Source: Bradyrhizobium lablabi (GTDB lineage Bacteria; Pseudomonadota; Alphaproteobacteria; Rhizobiales; Xanthobacteraceae). From it: a stretch of DNA of 64,000 nucleotides. The position numbers and the translations under genes were made by a program. The stretch lies in NCBI RefSeq assembly GCF_018131005.1, contig NZ_JAFCJK010000006.1:124001-188000 (forward strand). Direction: 5' to 3'. This document shows, piece after piece, positions 16,353 through 25,043 of the stretch. How positions within the stretch are numbered: the first letter of the stretch is position 1; the number at the start of each line of letters is the position of its first letter. The notes beneath the pieces were generated by a model. It ran no database searches. It was given only the letters and a program-made list of their open reading frames with translations, and was not told the origin of the DNA.

Positions 16353-17003
16353 ATGTCGAGCCTTGCCGTCAGCGACGACCGTGCGGACACCAATGACCGT
16401 GCCGACACCAAAGTCCCGGCAAAGGTAATCCAGCCGGCCTGGGTGCGCCTGTTGCACTGGATCAATGCAGCCGCCATGATCGTGATGATCATGTCGGGCT
16501 GGCAGATCTACAACGCCTCGCCGCTGTTTAATTTCACCTTCTCGCGTAGCATCACACTGGGCGGCTGGCTCGGTGGCGCGCTGCTATGGCACTTCGCGGC
16601 GATGTGGTTGTTGATGGTCAACGGCCTGATCTATCTCATTCTCGGGTTTGTCACCGGCCGTTTCCGCAGAAAACTTTTGCCGATTTCTCCTGGCGGCGTG
16701 ATCTCGGATACCAAGGCGGCGCTGACCTTCAAGCTGTCGCATGACGATCTCAGCAGGTACAATTACGTGCAGAAGCTGCTCTACGCCGGCATCATCATCG
16801 TCGGCGTGGTGATCGTGCTATCGGGTCTGTCGATCTGGAAGCCCGTGCAGCTGCAATGGCTGACCGCGCTGTTCGGCGGCTACGACATCGCCCGTTATGT
16901 TCACTTCATTTGCATGGCGCTGATCGTCGCTTTCCTGGTGATCCATGTCGCGCTCGCGCTGCTGGTGCCGAAAAGCCTGCGCGCCATGATCATTGGGCGC
17001 TAG
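16353..17003 (+). CDS. cytochrome b561-type membrane subunit
   Basis: A 216-residue di-heme cytochrome b561 (bacterial/Ni-hydrogenase type) protein. ATG 16353 follows GAGAG; a longer frame starts at 16251 inside the terminator and is rejected. An Asp-rich head with a short repeat (DDRADTNDRADTK) precedes RLLHWINAAAMIVMIMSGW, and further likely heme His residues lie in WHFAAMW and RYVHFICMALIVAFLVIHVAL. Four membrane segments are seen. The molybdopterin protein starts 12 bases downstream, so the pair probably forms one membrane redox unit passing electrons between quinone and the periplasm. Confidence 0.92.
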   Translation: MSSLAVSDDRADTNDRADTKVPAKVIQPAWVRLLHWINAAAMIVMIMSGWQIYNASPLFNFTFSRSITLGGWLGGALLWHFAAMWLLMVNGLIYLILGFVTGRFRRKLLPISPGGVISDTKAALTFKLSHDDLSRYNYVQKLLYAGIIIVGVVIVLSGLSIWKPVQLQWLTALFGGYDIARYVHFICMALIVAFLVIHVALALLVPKSLRAMIIGR

Positions 17004-17015
17004 GAGGAGGTTGTT

Positions 17016-17801
17016 ATGAGTCGCATTCGCAAGCTCCTGATCCCCGGCGTCGACAAGAAGCTGCTGGTGCGGGATGCTACCAAAGTGATGCCTGATCTCA
17101 CGCGGCGGCGCTTCATCACGACGGGCGCGAGCCTCGGTGCGCTGACGCTCCTGACCGGCTGCGACGTGGTCGACAGTTCGTCTGCGGAGGAGATGCTCAA
17201 GAAGGTCTCGAAGTTCAACGACGCGGTACAGGCCTGGATGTTCAATCCCGACGCGCTGGCGCCGACCTTCCCCGAGAGCATGATCACCAAGCCATTCCCG
17301 TTCAACGGCTATTACGACGTCGACGACGCGCCCGAGATCGACGGCAAGGATTGGAAACTCGAAGTGCGTGGGCTGGTCGAGAACAAAAAGTCCTGGACGC
17401 TGGACGAACTCTATCAGTTGCCGCAGGTCAAACAGGTCACGCGCCACATCTGTGTCGAGGGCTGGAGCGCGATCGGAAGCTGGACCGGCACGCCGCTGCG
17501 CGATTTCCTCAAGCTCATCGGTGCCGATACCCGAGCCAACTATGTCTGGTTCCAGTGCGCCGACAGGGACGGCTACAATTCGCCGCTGGACATGCGCACC
17601 GCGCTGCATCCGCAAACCCAGATGACATTCAAATTTGCCGACGAGATCCTGCCGCGCGCCTACGGCTACCCGATGAAGATCCGGGTGCCGACCAAGCTCG
17701 GCTTCAAGAACCCGAAATACGTGATCTCGATGGAAGTCACCAACGACTACAAAGGCGGGTACTGGGAAGACCAGGGGTATAATTCGTTCAGCGGGAGCTG
17801 A
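17016..17801 (+). CDS. Tat-exported molybdopterin oxidoreductase (sulfite-oxidase fold)
   Basis: A 261-residue protein of the oxidoreductase molybdopterin-binding family (PF00174). A twin-arginine signal, LTRRRFITTG (29-38), is followed by LLTGCD, where LTGC could be a lipobox with Cys49. RHICVEGWSAIGSWTGTPL (143-161) contains the expected Mo-ligand Cys146. Domain II of true sulfite oxidases is missing, as in MsrP/YedY-like proteins. It is 12 bases after the cytochrome b561 gene and GGAGG stands before its ATG. The substrate could be a sulfoxide or another small molecule; nothing in sequence decides. Confidence 0.92.
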   Translation: MSRIRKLLIPGVDKKLLVRDATKVMPDLTRRRFITTGASLGALTLLTGCDVVDSSSAEEMLKKVSKFNDAVQAWMFNPDALAPTFPESMITKPFPFNGYYDVDDAPEIDGKDWKLEVRGLVENKKSWTLDELYQLPQVKQVTRHICVEGWSAIGSWTGTPLRDFLKLIGADTRANYVWFQCADRDGYNSPLDMRTALHPQTQMTFKFADEILPRAYGYPMKIRVPTKLGFKNPKYVISMEVTNDYKGGYWEDQGYNSFSGS

Positions 17802-17802
17802 G

Positions 17803-17885
17803 GAAGCGAATAGCGAATGGGGTGTAGCGAGTAGGACAGCCGATCGTGCTCGCGACTCACAATCCGCTACTCGCCATTCGCGGCT
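17803..17885. repeat. GCGAATAGCGAATGG-type intergenic repeat
   Basis: The segment contains GCGAATAGCGAATGG and CGAGTAG, then complementary CTACTCGCCATTCGCG some 45 bases on, so it can form a hairpin. It covers the space after the molybdopterin gene and the last codons of the convergent MFS gene, whose C-terminus KAANGE is written by the repeat. A related short copy stands at 23305-23334. Confidence 0.65.
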
Positions 17886-19060
17886 TTCGGCCCCACCTTC
17901 CTCTGAAACGCCGACAGCGCCGCGCCAAGCGCGAGCATCGCGGCCGAGATGTTCAGCGCGAATGACAGGCTGCCGACCGCATCGGTGATGGCGCCGACCA
18001 CGATCGGCCCCAGGGTCTGGCCGATGCCGAAGGCGATTGTCATCGCGGCGATCGCGGTCGGCCAGGATGCGGGCGGGTAATTGAAGCGCACGAAGGCAGT
18101 GGTCGAGCCGACCACCGCGAAGAAGGCGACGCCAAACACCAGCGCCGAGATCGCGAGCAGGAGCGGAGAGTGCCCGAAGATCGGCAGGCTCGCGCCGAGC
18201 GCGTTGACGCCGAGGATAATCGTGGTGGCAAGCCCGCCGCGGTCGAGCTCCAGCACGCGCCGCCAGACCCAGGGGGTTGCGAAGGCGCTGATGCCGATCA
18301 GGCTCCAGAACGCGCTCTGCGCCGCGGCACCGCCGCCGCCATCCCGGATATAGGCAATCATGAAGGTCATGTAGGCGATGTAGCCGGCACCGAACAGAAA
18401 ATAGCCGGTGAGGTAGATCAGCACCGGCATCACCGCGAACTTCGTCCTGATGACGCCAGCCGCGGCGGCGTCGGCATGGAACGGCGCAAACCAAAGCGGC
18501 ACGGTCATGATCACCGATAGCAGTGTCATTGCCCACCACACGATCCACCACGAGCCTGCGCCAAAGCCCTGCAGCACGAACGGTGCGACCAGGCCCGATG
18601 CCAGGATGCCGACCCCCGGCCCGGCATAGAACAGGCTGAGCAGGAAATTTGCGCGCTCGGGCCATGACTGCGCGATGGTTGCCGCAAGCGCCCCGCCGCC
18701 GACGAAGCCGACCGCTGCGGCAAGGCCGATCAGCAGGCGGGCGAAGCTCAACACGACAAAATTGCCCGAGACGGCGGAAAGCGCCAGCGAAGCGACGCAG
18801 GCCAGCGTCGACCAGCGCACCGACGTCGCGAGCCCAAAACGCTGGATCACCCGAGAGGCGAACAGGGCGCCGACAAGATAGCCGGCGGCGTTGATCGTGT
18901 TCATGAAACCGGCCGCCGAGTAGGACCAGGCGAGCGAGTCGCGCATGTCGGGCAGCACCAGTGCATAGGCAAAGCGGCCGATGCCGAGGCCGACGGTCGG
19001 CGCCAGTGACAAGATAAGGATCAGCCGCGCGGGATGCGCGTCAGGCGAGGGGGCTCTCAC
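17867..19060 (-). CDS. MFS transporter, YbfB/YjiJ-like
   Basis: A 397-residue major facilitator protein with about 12 membrane segments in two halves. The family-like start of helix 1, GLGIGRFAYALVLPDM, is typical of the YbfB/YjiJ group. I start at GTG 19060 (VRAPSPDAHPARL) with GGAG six bases upstream; the longer frame to 19186 adds a Cys/Arg-rich stretch unlike a transporter N-terminus. The substrate is unknown. The stop codon lies within an intergenic repeat that also separates it from the convergent molybdopterin gene. leuB is divergent. Confidence 0.88.
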   Translation of the reverse strand: MRAPSPDAHPARLILILSLAPTVGLGIGRFAYALVLPDMRDSLAWSYSAAGFMNTINAAGYLVGALFASRVIQRFGLATSVRWSTLACVASLALSAVSGNFVVLSFARLLIGLAAAVGFVGGGALAATIAQSWPERANFLLSLFYAGPGVGILASGLVAPFVLQGFGAGSWWIVWWAMTLLSVIMTVPLWFAPFHADAAAAGVIRTKFAVMPVLIYLTGYFLFGAGYIAYMTFMIAYIRDGGGGAAAQSAFWSLIGISAFATPWVWRRVLELDRGGLATTIILGVNALGASLPIFGHSPLLLAISALVFGVAFFAVVGSTTAFVRFNYPPASWPTAIAAMTIAFGIGQTLGPIVVGAITDAVGSLSFALNISAAMLALGAALSAFQRKVGPKAANGE

Positions 19061-19333
19061 GGGGGACTCCGGCAGTCCCGCATTGTGACAGGCCGCCGCC
19101 GTCCTGGACAGCGGTCTGGCGGCAAGGCTGCAAGAACAAGAGCGTGAACGAGGGCATTCCGGGTTCTGACCGCGGCGCCTTGCCAATCCGCCCGCAGCGT
19201 TTTAGCACTCCGCCCGCAACGAAATTGGCCGTCATGGCCGGGCTTGTCCGGCCGCCCACGCAGCCTCCATCGAACGTGAGGCATGGAGGCACGGCACAAG
19301 GCCGAGCATGACGGATTGGACGAGGTGACGACC

Positions 19334-20446
19334 ATGGCGACCCATAAACTGCTGCTTCTCCCCGGCGACGGCATCGGCCCCGAAGTGATGGCCGAGGTGC
19401 AGAGCCTGATCGACTGGCTGAACGCGCAGGGAATCGCGAAATTCGAGACCGAGCAGGGGCTGGTCGGCGGCGCGGCTTATGACGCGCACAAGGTGTCGAT
19501 CTCGGAAGGCGACATGGCCAAGGCCACGGCGGCCGACGCCATCATCTTCGGCGCGGTCGGCGGTCCCAAATGGGACAGCGTGCCGTACGAGGTGCGCCCG
19601 GAAGCCGGCTTGTTGCGGCTGCGCAAGGATCTCGGCCTGTTCGCCAATCTGCGTCCGGCGGTGTGCTATCCGGCGCTGGCCGATGCCTCCAGCCTGAAGC
19701 GCGAAGCGGTCGAGGGCCTCGACATCATGATCGTGCGCGAGCTCACCGGCGGCGTCTATTTCGGCGAGCCGAAGACCATTACCGATCTCGGCAACGGCCA
19801 GAAGCGGGCGATCGACACCCAGGTCTACGACACCTACGAGATCGAGCGCATCGGCCGCGTCGCCTTCGACCTCGCACGCAAGCGCCGCAACAAGGTGACG
19901 TCGATGGAAAAGCGCAACGTCATGAAGTCGGGCGTGCTCTGGAACGAGGTCATGACCCAGGTTCACGCGCGCGAGTACAAGGATGTCACGCTGGAGCATC
20001 AACTGGCCGATTCCGGCGGCATGAACCTGGTGAAGGCGCCGAAGCAGTTCGACGTCATCGTGACGGACAATCTGTTCGGCGACATGCTGTCCGACATCGC
20101 GGCGATGCTGACCGGCTCGCTCGGCATGCTGCCGTCGGCCTCGCTGGGCGAGATCGATGCCAAGACCAGAAAGCGCCGCTCGCTGTTCGAGCCGGTGCAT
20201 GGCTCGGCGCCCGACATTGCCGGCAAGGGACTCGCCAACCCGATCGCGATGATCTCGTCGTTCGGCATGGCGCTGCGCTATTCCTTCGACATGGGCGATC
20301 TCGCCGACAGGGTCGATGCGGCAATCGCCGCGGTGCTCGCCGGCGGACTCCGCACCGCCGACATCAAGTCGGAAGGCGCGACCGCGACCAGCACACGGCA
20401 AATGGGCCAGGCGATCCTGAAGGAATTGCAGAAGCTGCACGCATAA
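19334..20446 (+). CDS. leuB: 3-isopropylmalate dehydrogenase
   Basis: LeuB oxidises and decarboxylates 3-isopropylmalate with NAD in leucine synthesis. The 370-residue protein has LLLPGDGIGPEVM near the start, RELTGGVYFGEPK, the substrate-contacting Arg/Tyr/Lys region, VTDNLFGDMLSDIAAMLTGS and EPVHGSAPDIAGKG, all classic for the family. ATG 19334 is chosen; an upstream frame to 19283 has no support. The gene ends at a bidirectional terminator. leuC and leuD lie elsewhere in the window rather than in one operon. Confidence 0.97.
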   Translation: MATHKLLLLPGDGIGPEVMAEVQSLIDWLNAQGIAKFETEQGLVGGAAYDAHKVSISEGDMAKATAADAIIFGAVGGPKWDSVPYEVRPEAGLLRLRKDLGLFANLRPAVCYPALADASSLKREAVEGLDIMIVRELTGGVYFGEPKTITDLGNGQKRAIDTQVYDTYEIERIGRVAFDLARKRRNKVTSMEKRNVMKSGVLWNEVMTQVHAREYKDVTLEHQLADSGGMNLVKAPKQFDVIVTDNLFGDMLSDIAAMLTGSLGMLPSASLGEIDAKTRKRRSLFEPVHGSAPDIAGKGLANPIAMISSFGMALRYSFDMGDLADRVDAAIAAVLAGGLRTADIKSEGATATSTRQMGQAILKELQKLHA

Positions 20447-20507
20447 GGGGTCTCGCCGTCATTCCGAGGTGATGCGCCAAGCATCAGCGCGGAATGAAAG
20501 CACCAAA

Positions 20508-20536
20508 AAAATGGCCGGGACGAGCCCGGCCATTTT
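20508..20536. terminator. bidirectional terminator between leuB and a convergent gene
   Basis: AAAATGGCCGGG (20508-20519) and CCCGGCCATTTT (20525-20536) form a perfect 12-bp stem with a five-base loop. Because the stem ends in A/T runs, it gives a U-tract on both strands and can end leuB and the minus-strand gene at 20561. Confidence 0.88.
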
Positions 20537-20560
20537 CGCGTCAGTTGATCGCTGAAAATC

Positions 20561-20980
20561 TCAATACAGCGGGAACTTGGTCGGCGAGCCGCCAACATCC
20601 GCTGGCGTGCTGAGCGGCTGACGGTCGATCGGCCGGTTGTTGTTCTCGCGCGCGAACGTCGGATAGCCGACCGGAGCCGGGAAGGCGTAGTCTTGGAACT
20701 TGCGGTCGCCCGGCAGCACCTCGGTCCCGGCATCAAGCCACGAGCGCGTGGTGACGTAGACGCGCGTACGCGGTCCCTGCTGGTAGACGCGGTTCGGCCC
20801 CTGCGTGCCGTAATAGACGCGGCCATCCCGGTCATATTGCACTTGTTGCACTTGCGGACGTTGCGCTTGCTTGCGCTTGGTCTGCGCGCTGGCCGAGGTT
20901 ATGCCGGATGCTGTTGCGACGACGGCGGCCGCGGCAAGCAACACCACGAGCTTGTTCGCGGCAGGGAGTTTCACTGTCAT
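20561..20980 (-). CDS. hypothetical secreted protein
   Basis: A 139-residue protein of unknown function. A signal peptide is clear: MTVKLPAANK, a hydrophobic core LVVLLAAAAVVATA and a likely cut after ASAQ (about residue 33). The mature part is Gln/Arg/Tyr-rich with VYYGTQGPNRVYQQGPRTRV, then TRSWLDAGTEVLPGDRKF and YAFPAPVGYPTF. There are no cysteines and no catalytic motif, suggesting a small periplasmic or envelope protein. It converges on leuB across a shared terminator. Confidence 0.85.
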   Translation of the reverse strand: MTVKLPAANKLVVLLAAAAVVATASGITSASAQTKRKQAQRPQVQQVQYDRDGRVYYGTQGPNRVYQQGPRTRVYVTTRSWLDAGTEVLPGDRKFQDYAFPAPVGYPTFARENNNRPIDRQPLSTPADVGGSPTKFPLY

Positions 20981-21674
20981 CGCATCCTCGTCCTTGCGGC
21001 CCTCAAGCGGGGGGCGCTCGCATTGCCATATAGCCTGGAACCCATTCTAGCCGCCGAAAGCAGGCCATCGCTAGGTCAATTGCGCCACACCACTACACAA
21101 TAACGTTGGGCATAGCGAAAAAGTTTCTTGAAAACCAGTGTCTTGCCATGACGCTGTGATCACAGCGCGCTGCGCGGCCGAAGGTTTTCACTGCTCATGA
21201 CCAGGTCGGACGACAGCGCCGGCGGACCATCGCTGGGACTCGGTGCCTTTCACCGCGGCGGGCGAACAGTTCGGCCGTTGCCGACGGGGAGCAGCGTCGG
21301 CCGGTCCAGCCGCTCGCGCGGCCGATGCCGCCGTCCAGAGCCATCCGCGCCGCGAGGCCTGTTGGTCCGGCAGGAGACATCCTTGCGGCGACCCTGCAGC
21401 TGCCAGAATATCCCGTAAGCCTCTGTTTTTCCGTGCGGATCAACCGCAAGAATACCGAGCAGCGCGAGCGCTGTGGCGTAGGCGAACGGCCCCGACAAGA
21501 CGGCGCCGGAAATCTCGTATCATGGAGAGGGGCCGGGATCGGCCGAAACAGACGCATCCAAACGCTTGAGGATGACGCCAACGTTGTGTTGACGGCGTTT
21601 CTCGCATAGAAGCGCTGCCTCCTCCCTTTCCGCCCGCGGCGCGGCAACGGGGGTTTTTGTTCGGAGAGTGAACG
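20981..21674. other. 694-base intergenic stretch before asd
   Basis: No convincing coding region. Overlapping frames on both strands lack ribosome sites and family resemblance; the best minus-strand frame (21250-21498) begins with a hydrophobic MSGPFAYATALALLGILAV but then becomes Arg/Gly-rich shadow sequence. The stretch should contain the divergent promoters of the secreted-protein gene and asd. A perfect 16-bp palindrome stands at 21152-21167. Confidence 0.5.
21152..21167. promoter_or_regulatory. perfect palindrome CGCTGTGATCACAGCG
   Basis: A 16-base perfect palindrome whose core TGTGATCACA is like two CRP/FNR-family half-sites with no gap. It lies 172 bases upstream of the minus-strand secreted-protein start and 508 bases before asd. 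It may be a regulator site. Spacing differs from normal CRP sites (six bases between halves). Confidence 0.35.
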
Positions 21675-22709
21675 ATGGGTTATAAAGTCGCAGTGGTGGG
21701 AGCGACCGGCAATGTCGGGCGCGAAATGCTCAACATTCTCGACGAGCGCAAATTCCCCGCCGACGAGGTTGTCGCGCTGGCCTCGCGCCGCAGCGTCGGC
21801 GTCGAGGTGTCCTATGGCGACCGCACCCTGAAGGTCAAGGCGCTCGAGCACTACGATTTCGCCGACGTCGACATCTGCCTGATGTCGGCGGGCGGCTCGG
21901 TATCGAAGGAATGGTCGCCCAAGATCGGCGCCGCCGGTGCGGTCGTGATCGACAATTCCTCGGCCTGGCGCATGGACCCGGACGTGCCGCTGATCGTCCC
22001 CGAAGTGAACGCAAACGCCGCTGCGGGCTTCGCCAAGAAGAACATCATCGCCAATCCGAACTGCTCGACCGCGCAGCTCGTGGTGGCGTTGAAGCCGCTG
22101 CACGACAAGGCGACCATCAAGCGCGTCGTGGTCGCGACATATCAATCGGTGTCGGGCGCCGGCAAGGATGCGATGGACGAGTTGTTCTCGCAGACCAAGG
22201 CGGTCTACACCAACGACGAACTGGTCAACAAGAAATTCCCCAAGCGCATCGCGTTCAACGTCATCCCCCACATCGACGTCTTCATGGAAGACGGCTACAC
22301 GAAGGAAGAGTGGAAGATGATGGCGGAGACCAAGAAGATGCTTGATCCCAAGATCAAGCTCACCGCGACCTGCGTGCGCGTGCCGGTCTTTGTCGGCCAC
22401 TCCGAGGCGGTCAACATCGAATTCGAGAACCCGATCACGCCGGATGAGGCGCGCGACATCCTGCGCAACGCGCCGGGCTGCCTGGTGATCGACAAGCAGG
22501 AGCCGGGCGGCTACGTGACGCCGTATGAGGCGGCGGGCGAGGACGCGACCTATATCAGCCGCATCCGCGAGGACGCGACGGTGGAAAACGGGCTTGCCTT
22601 CTGGTGCGTGTCGGACAATCTGCGCAAGGGCGCGGCCCTCAACGCCGTCCAGATCGCGGAGGTCCTGATCAATCGCAAGCTGATCAGCGCGAAGAAGAAG
22701 GCGGCGTAA
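21675..22709 (+). CDS. asd: aspartate-semialdehyde dehydrogenase
   Basis: Asd makes aspartate semialdehyde from aspartyl phosphate with NADPH, the branch point to lysine/diaminopimelate, threonine and methionine. The 344-residue protein has VVGATGNVGREML (8-20), SAGGSVSKEW, IDNSSAWRMD and the catalytic Cys130 in ANPNCSTAQL, with the later catalytic region VFVGHSEAVNIEF. Normal length. GGAGAG lies upstream of the ATG. dapF, further along the window, acts later in the same diaminopimelate branch. The UPF0114 gene follows by 40 bases. Confidence 0.97.
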   Translation: MGYKVAVVGATGNVGREMLNILDERKFPADEVVALASRRSVGVEVSYGDRTLKVKALEHYDFADVDICLMSAGGSVSKEWSPKIGAAGAVVIDNSSAWRMDPDVPLIVPEVNANAAAGFAKKNIIANPNCSTAQLVVALKPLHDKATIKRVVVATYQSVSGAGKDAMDELFSQTKAVYTNDELVNKKFPKRIAFNVIPHIDVFMEDGYTKEEWKMMAETKKMLDPKIKLTATCVRVPVFVGHSEAVNIEFENPITPDEARDILRNAPGCLVIDKQEPGGYVTPYEAAGEDATYISRIREDATVENGLAFWCVSDNLRKGAALNAVQIAEVLINRKLISAKKKAA

Positions 22710-22749
22710 GGCGGAGCGCAGTTCAAGACGTCAGGAAGTGGTCGATGCG

Positions 22750-23304
22750 ATGACGGACGAGCCGGCAACCTATCGACCCAACCCGACGCTGAAGCGTGTC
22801 GAAGTCGGCCTTGAGAGCTTGATCTTCAACAGCCGCTGGCTGATGGCGCCGTTCTATTTCGGTCTCGTCGTCAGCCTCGCGGTGCTGCTCTACAAGTTCG
22901 TCGAGATGCTGTGGGAGTTCATCCTGCATGCGCCGCACGCCAAGGAAGCCGACATCATCCTCGGCGTACTCTCCCTGATCGACGTGTCGCTGACCGGAAA
23001 TTTGATCCTGATCGTGGTGTTCTCGGGCTACGAGAACTTCGTCTCCAAGATCGATCCCGGCGGCCATCCGGACTGGCCGGACTGGATGACCAAGATCCAA
23101 TTCGGAGGGCTCAAGCAAAAACTGCTGGCCTCGATCGTCGCGATCTCGGCGATCCAGGTGCTCAAGGCGTTCATGTCGCTCGACACCGTTTTCGATCCGA
23201 GCAAGCTTGCCTGGCTGGTCGGCGTGCACCTGGTGTTCGTGGTTTCGGCCTTCATGCTCGCAATCTCCGATCGCTGGAGCGGCGGCGACCACGGCGGAGA
23301 GTGA
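22750..23304 (+). CDS. UPF0114 (YqhA-like) membrane protein
   Basis: A 184-residue inner-membrane protein of the TIGR00645/UPF0114 family. Four hydrophobic segments are seen: WLMAPFYFGLVVSLAVLLYK, ILGVLSLIDVSLTGNLILIVVF, LLASIVAISAIQVLKAF and LVGVHLVFVVSAFMLAISDR. Family hallmarks are ESLIFNSRWLMAPFY and DVSLTGNLILIV followed by SGYENFVSK. The ATG at 22750 is preferred over a GTG at 22738 that overlaps the AGGAAG ribosome site. The role of the family is unclear. It follows asd by 40 bases and may be co-transcribed. Confidence 0.92.
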   Translation: MTDEPATYRPNPTLKRVEVGLESLIFNSRWLMAPFYFGLVVSLAVLLYKFVEMLWEFILHAPHAKEADIILGVLSLIDVSLTGNLILIVVFSGYENFVSKIDPGGHPDWPDWMTKIQFGGLKQKLLASIVAISAIQVLKAFMSLDTVFDPSKLAWLVGVHLVFVVSAFMLAISDRWSGGDHGGE

Positions 23305-23334
23305 TAGCCGATAGCGGGTAGCGAATGGAAAGGG
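23305..23334. repeat. short GATAGC/TAGCGAATGG repeat
   Basis: The gap between the UPF0114 gene and the convergent carbonic anhydrase gene is almost entirely GATAGCCGATAGCGGGTAGC followed by GAATGG. It shares TAGCGAATGG with the element at 17803-17885, so both are probably copies of one intergenic repeat. Confidence 0.55.
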
Positions 23335-23991
23335 CTACGCGTTATTCGTCAACATCTCGCGGACACTGAGGAATTCCTTCGCGACCTTGTCGAGTACGAA
23401 CAGCGAACCTTCCGCGACGCCGAAATACGCGCCGTGCAACTGCAGTTCGCCCTCGTGCACGCGCTCGCGCACGAACGGGAATGTCATCAGGTTCTCGAGC
23501 GAGCGGAACACTGCGGCCTTTTCGACGCGGACGACGAAGTCCTGCATGCTCTCATGGTCGCGCTGCTCGACCACCTCACCCGGCTTGATGAACATCTGCA
23601 TCCATTTGCCGATGAAATCGCCCGGCGACAGCGGCTTGATCTTGTCGACGAAGGCGCGGATGCCGCCGCACTGGGCATGCCCCAGCACCACGATGTGCTT
23701 CACCCGCAGTACGTTGACGGCATATTCCAGCGCGGCCGAGACGCCGTGGGTTCCGCTGTCCGGTTGATAGACCGGAACCAGATTGGCGACGTTGCGGACG
23801 ACGAACAATTGCCCGGGCCCGGCGTCGAAGATCACTTCGGGCGATACCCGGGAGTCGCAGCAGCCGATCACCATCGTTTCCGGAGACTGGCCGCGCTCCG
23901 ACAGCTCGCGGTAGCGTGACTGTTCCGTCGGCAGGCGCAGGGTCGTGAACGTCCGGTAGCCTTCGATCAATTGCTTCGGAAAGGTGTCCAT
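23335..23991 (-). CDS. beta-carbonic anhydrase
   Basis: Interconverts CO2 and bicarbonate. The 218-residue protein has the beta-class zinc set: Cys44, Asp46 and Arg48 in GCCDSRVSP, and His105 and Cys108 in GHAQCGGIRA, with RNVANLVP between. Normal length for the bacterial class and no signal peptide, so cytosolic. It may supply bicarbonate to carboxylases. Its gene ends against an intergenic repeat and converges on UPF0114; the next gene upstream is divergent. Confidence 0.96.
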   Translation of the reverse strand: MDTFPKQLIEGYRTFTTLRLPTEQSRYRELSERGQSPETMVIGCCDSRVSPEVIFDAGPGQLFVVRNVANLVPVYQPDSGTHGVSAALEYAVNVLRVKHIVVLGHAQCGGIRAFVDKIKPLSPGDFIGKWMQMFIKPGEVVEQRDHESMQDFVVRVEKAAVFRSLENLMTFPFVRERVHEGELQLHGAYFGVAEGSLFVLDKVAKEFLSVREMLTNNA

Positions 23992-24129
23992 GAGTTCTGC
24001 CTAACCATATGCCGGTGACCGGAACAAGGCTTTCGAAGCACGGAGTGAAATGATAGGGGCTTGGGCCTGAAAGGGCACCGGGGCGGTGCCCAAACAATAG
24101 CCATGCCGTACCACGCTCAAGGAGGCCCC

Positions 24130-25011
24130 ATGACCCGTCCGCGCCGCAGCCTGTTGTTCATGCCAGGGTCCAACGCACGAGCACTGGAGAAGGCCCGCGC
24201 GCTGCCTGCCGACGGAATCATCCTGGATCTCGAGGATTCCGTTGCGCCCGATGCCAAGGCAATGGCGCGCGACCAGATTGCGGCGGCGGTCGCCGCGAAG
24301 GGCTTTGGCAAGCGCGAGGTGCTGATCCGCATCAACGCACTCGACACGTCATGGTGGGTTGATGACATCGGCATGGCCGGCAAGGCCCAGCCCGACGGCA
24401 TCCTGGTTCCCAAAATCTCCACGGTCGACGATCTCAACGCGGTTGGCGATCGCCTGAGCGACATCAATGCTCCTACCTCGATCCGGGTCTGGGCCATGAT
24501 CGAAACCGCACGCGCGGTACTCGACGCGGACCGACTCGCGGCGGCTTCGAGGGACTCCGAAACGCGGCTCGCCGGTTTCGTATTCGGCCCCAACGACATT
24601 GCGCGCGAGACGCGGATCCGGATGAAGCCGGGCCGCGCGGCGATGATCCCGATGATCACGCATTGCATCCTGGCGACGCGCGCGCACGGGCTGGAGATCC
24701 TTGACGGCCCCTACAGCGACATCGGCAACATCGACGGCTTCGCCGAGGAATGCGCACAGGGCCGCGATCTTGGCTTTGACGGCAAGACGCTCATCCATCC
24801 GAGCCATATCGACGCCTGCAACGCGATCTTCACCCCGCCGGAGGCCGAGGTTGCAGAGGCGCGAAAGATTATCTCGGCGTTCGAGAGGCCGGAGAATGCA
24901 TCGCGCGGTGCAATCCAGCTCGACGGCCGCATGGTGGAACGCCTGCATGCCGACATGGCGCGCCGGACGATCGCGATCGCAGATGCGATCGCCGCGACGA
25001 AGCAGCCTTAG
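24130..25011 (+). CDS. CitE/HpcH-type CoA-ester lyase
   Basis: A 293-residue TIM-barrel protein of the HpcH/HpaI-CitE family, which cleaves or forms beta-hydroxyacyl-CoA esters with Mg2+. It begins RPRRSLLFMPGSNARALEKA and has DGIILDLEDSVAP (metal-binding Glu/Asp), VLIRINALDTSWW, VWAMIETARAV and GFDGKTLIHPSHI. ATG 24130 has AAGGAGG four bases upstream, better than the in-frame ATG further back. L-malyl-CoA/methylmalyl-CoA lyase, citryl-CoA lyase or a related activity are all possible. It stands alone, so context does not settle the substrate. Confidence 0.9.
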   Translation: MTRPRRSLLFMPGSNARALEKARALPADGIILDLEDSVAPDAKAMARDQIAAAVAAKGFGKREVLIRINALDTSWWVDDIGMAGKAQPDGILVPKISTVDDLNAVGDRLSDINAPTSIRVWAMIETARAVLDADRLAAASRDSETRLAGFVFGPNDIARETRIRMKPGRAAMIPMITHCILATRAHGLEILDGPYSDIGNIDGFAEECAQGRDLGFDGKTLIHPSHIDACNAIFTPPEAEVAEARKIISAFERPENASRGAIQLDGRMVERLHADMARRTIAIADAIAATKQP

Positions 25012-25043
25012 GCCACGTTACCTCGCAAGCTGCCCAACCCTGG

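Noticed and set aside
16818..18665. 615-codon minus-strand frame across the cytochrome, molybdopterin and MFS genes
   Set aside because: It is a shadow of three well-supported genes in other frames and is rich in Arg and Asp-Arg runs typical of such shadows.
19232..20440. 402-codon frame opposite leuB
   Set aside because: Entirely antisense to leuB, with His/Arg/Asp-rich shadow composition and no domain.
21195..22400. 401-codon minus-strand frame over the asd region
   Set aside because: Mostly antisense to asd; its upstream part has no start context.
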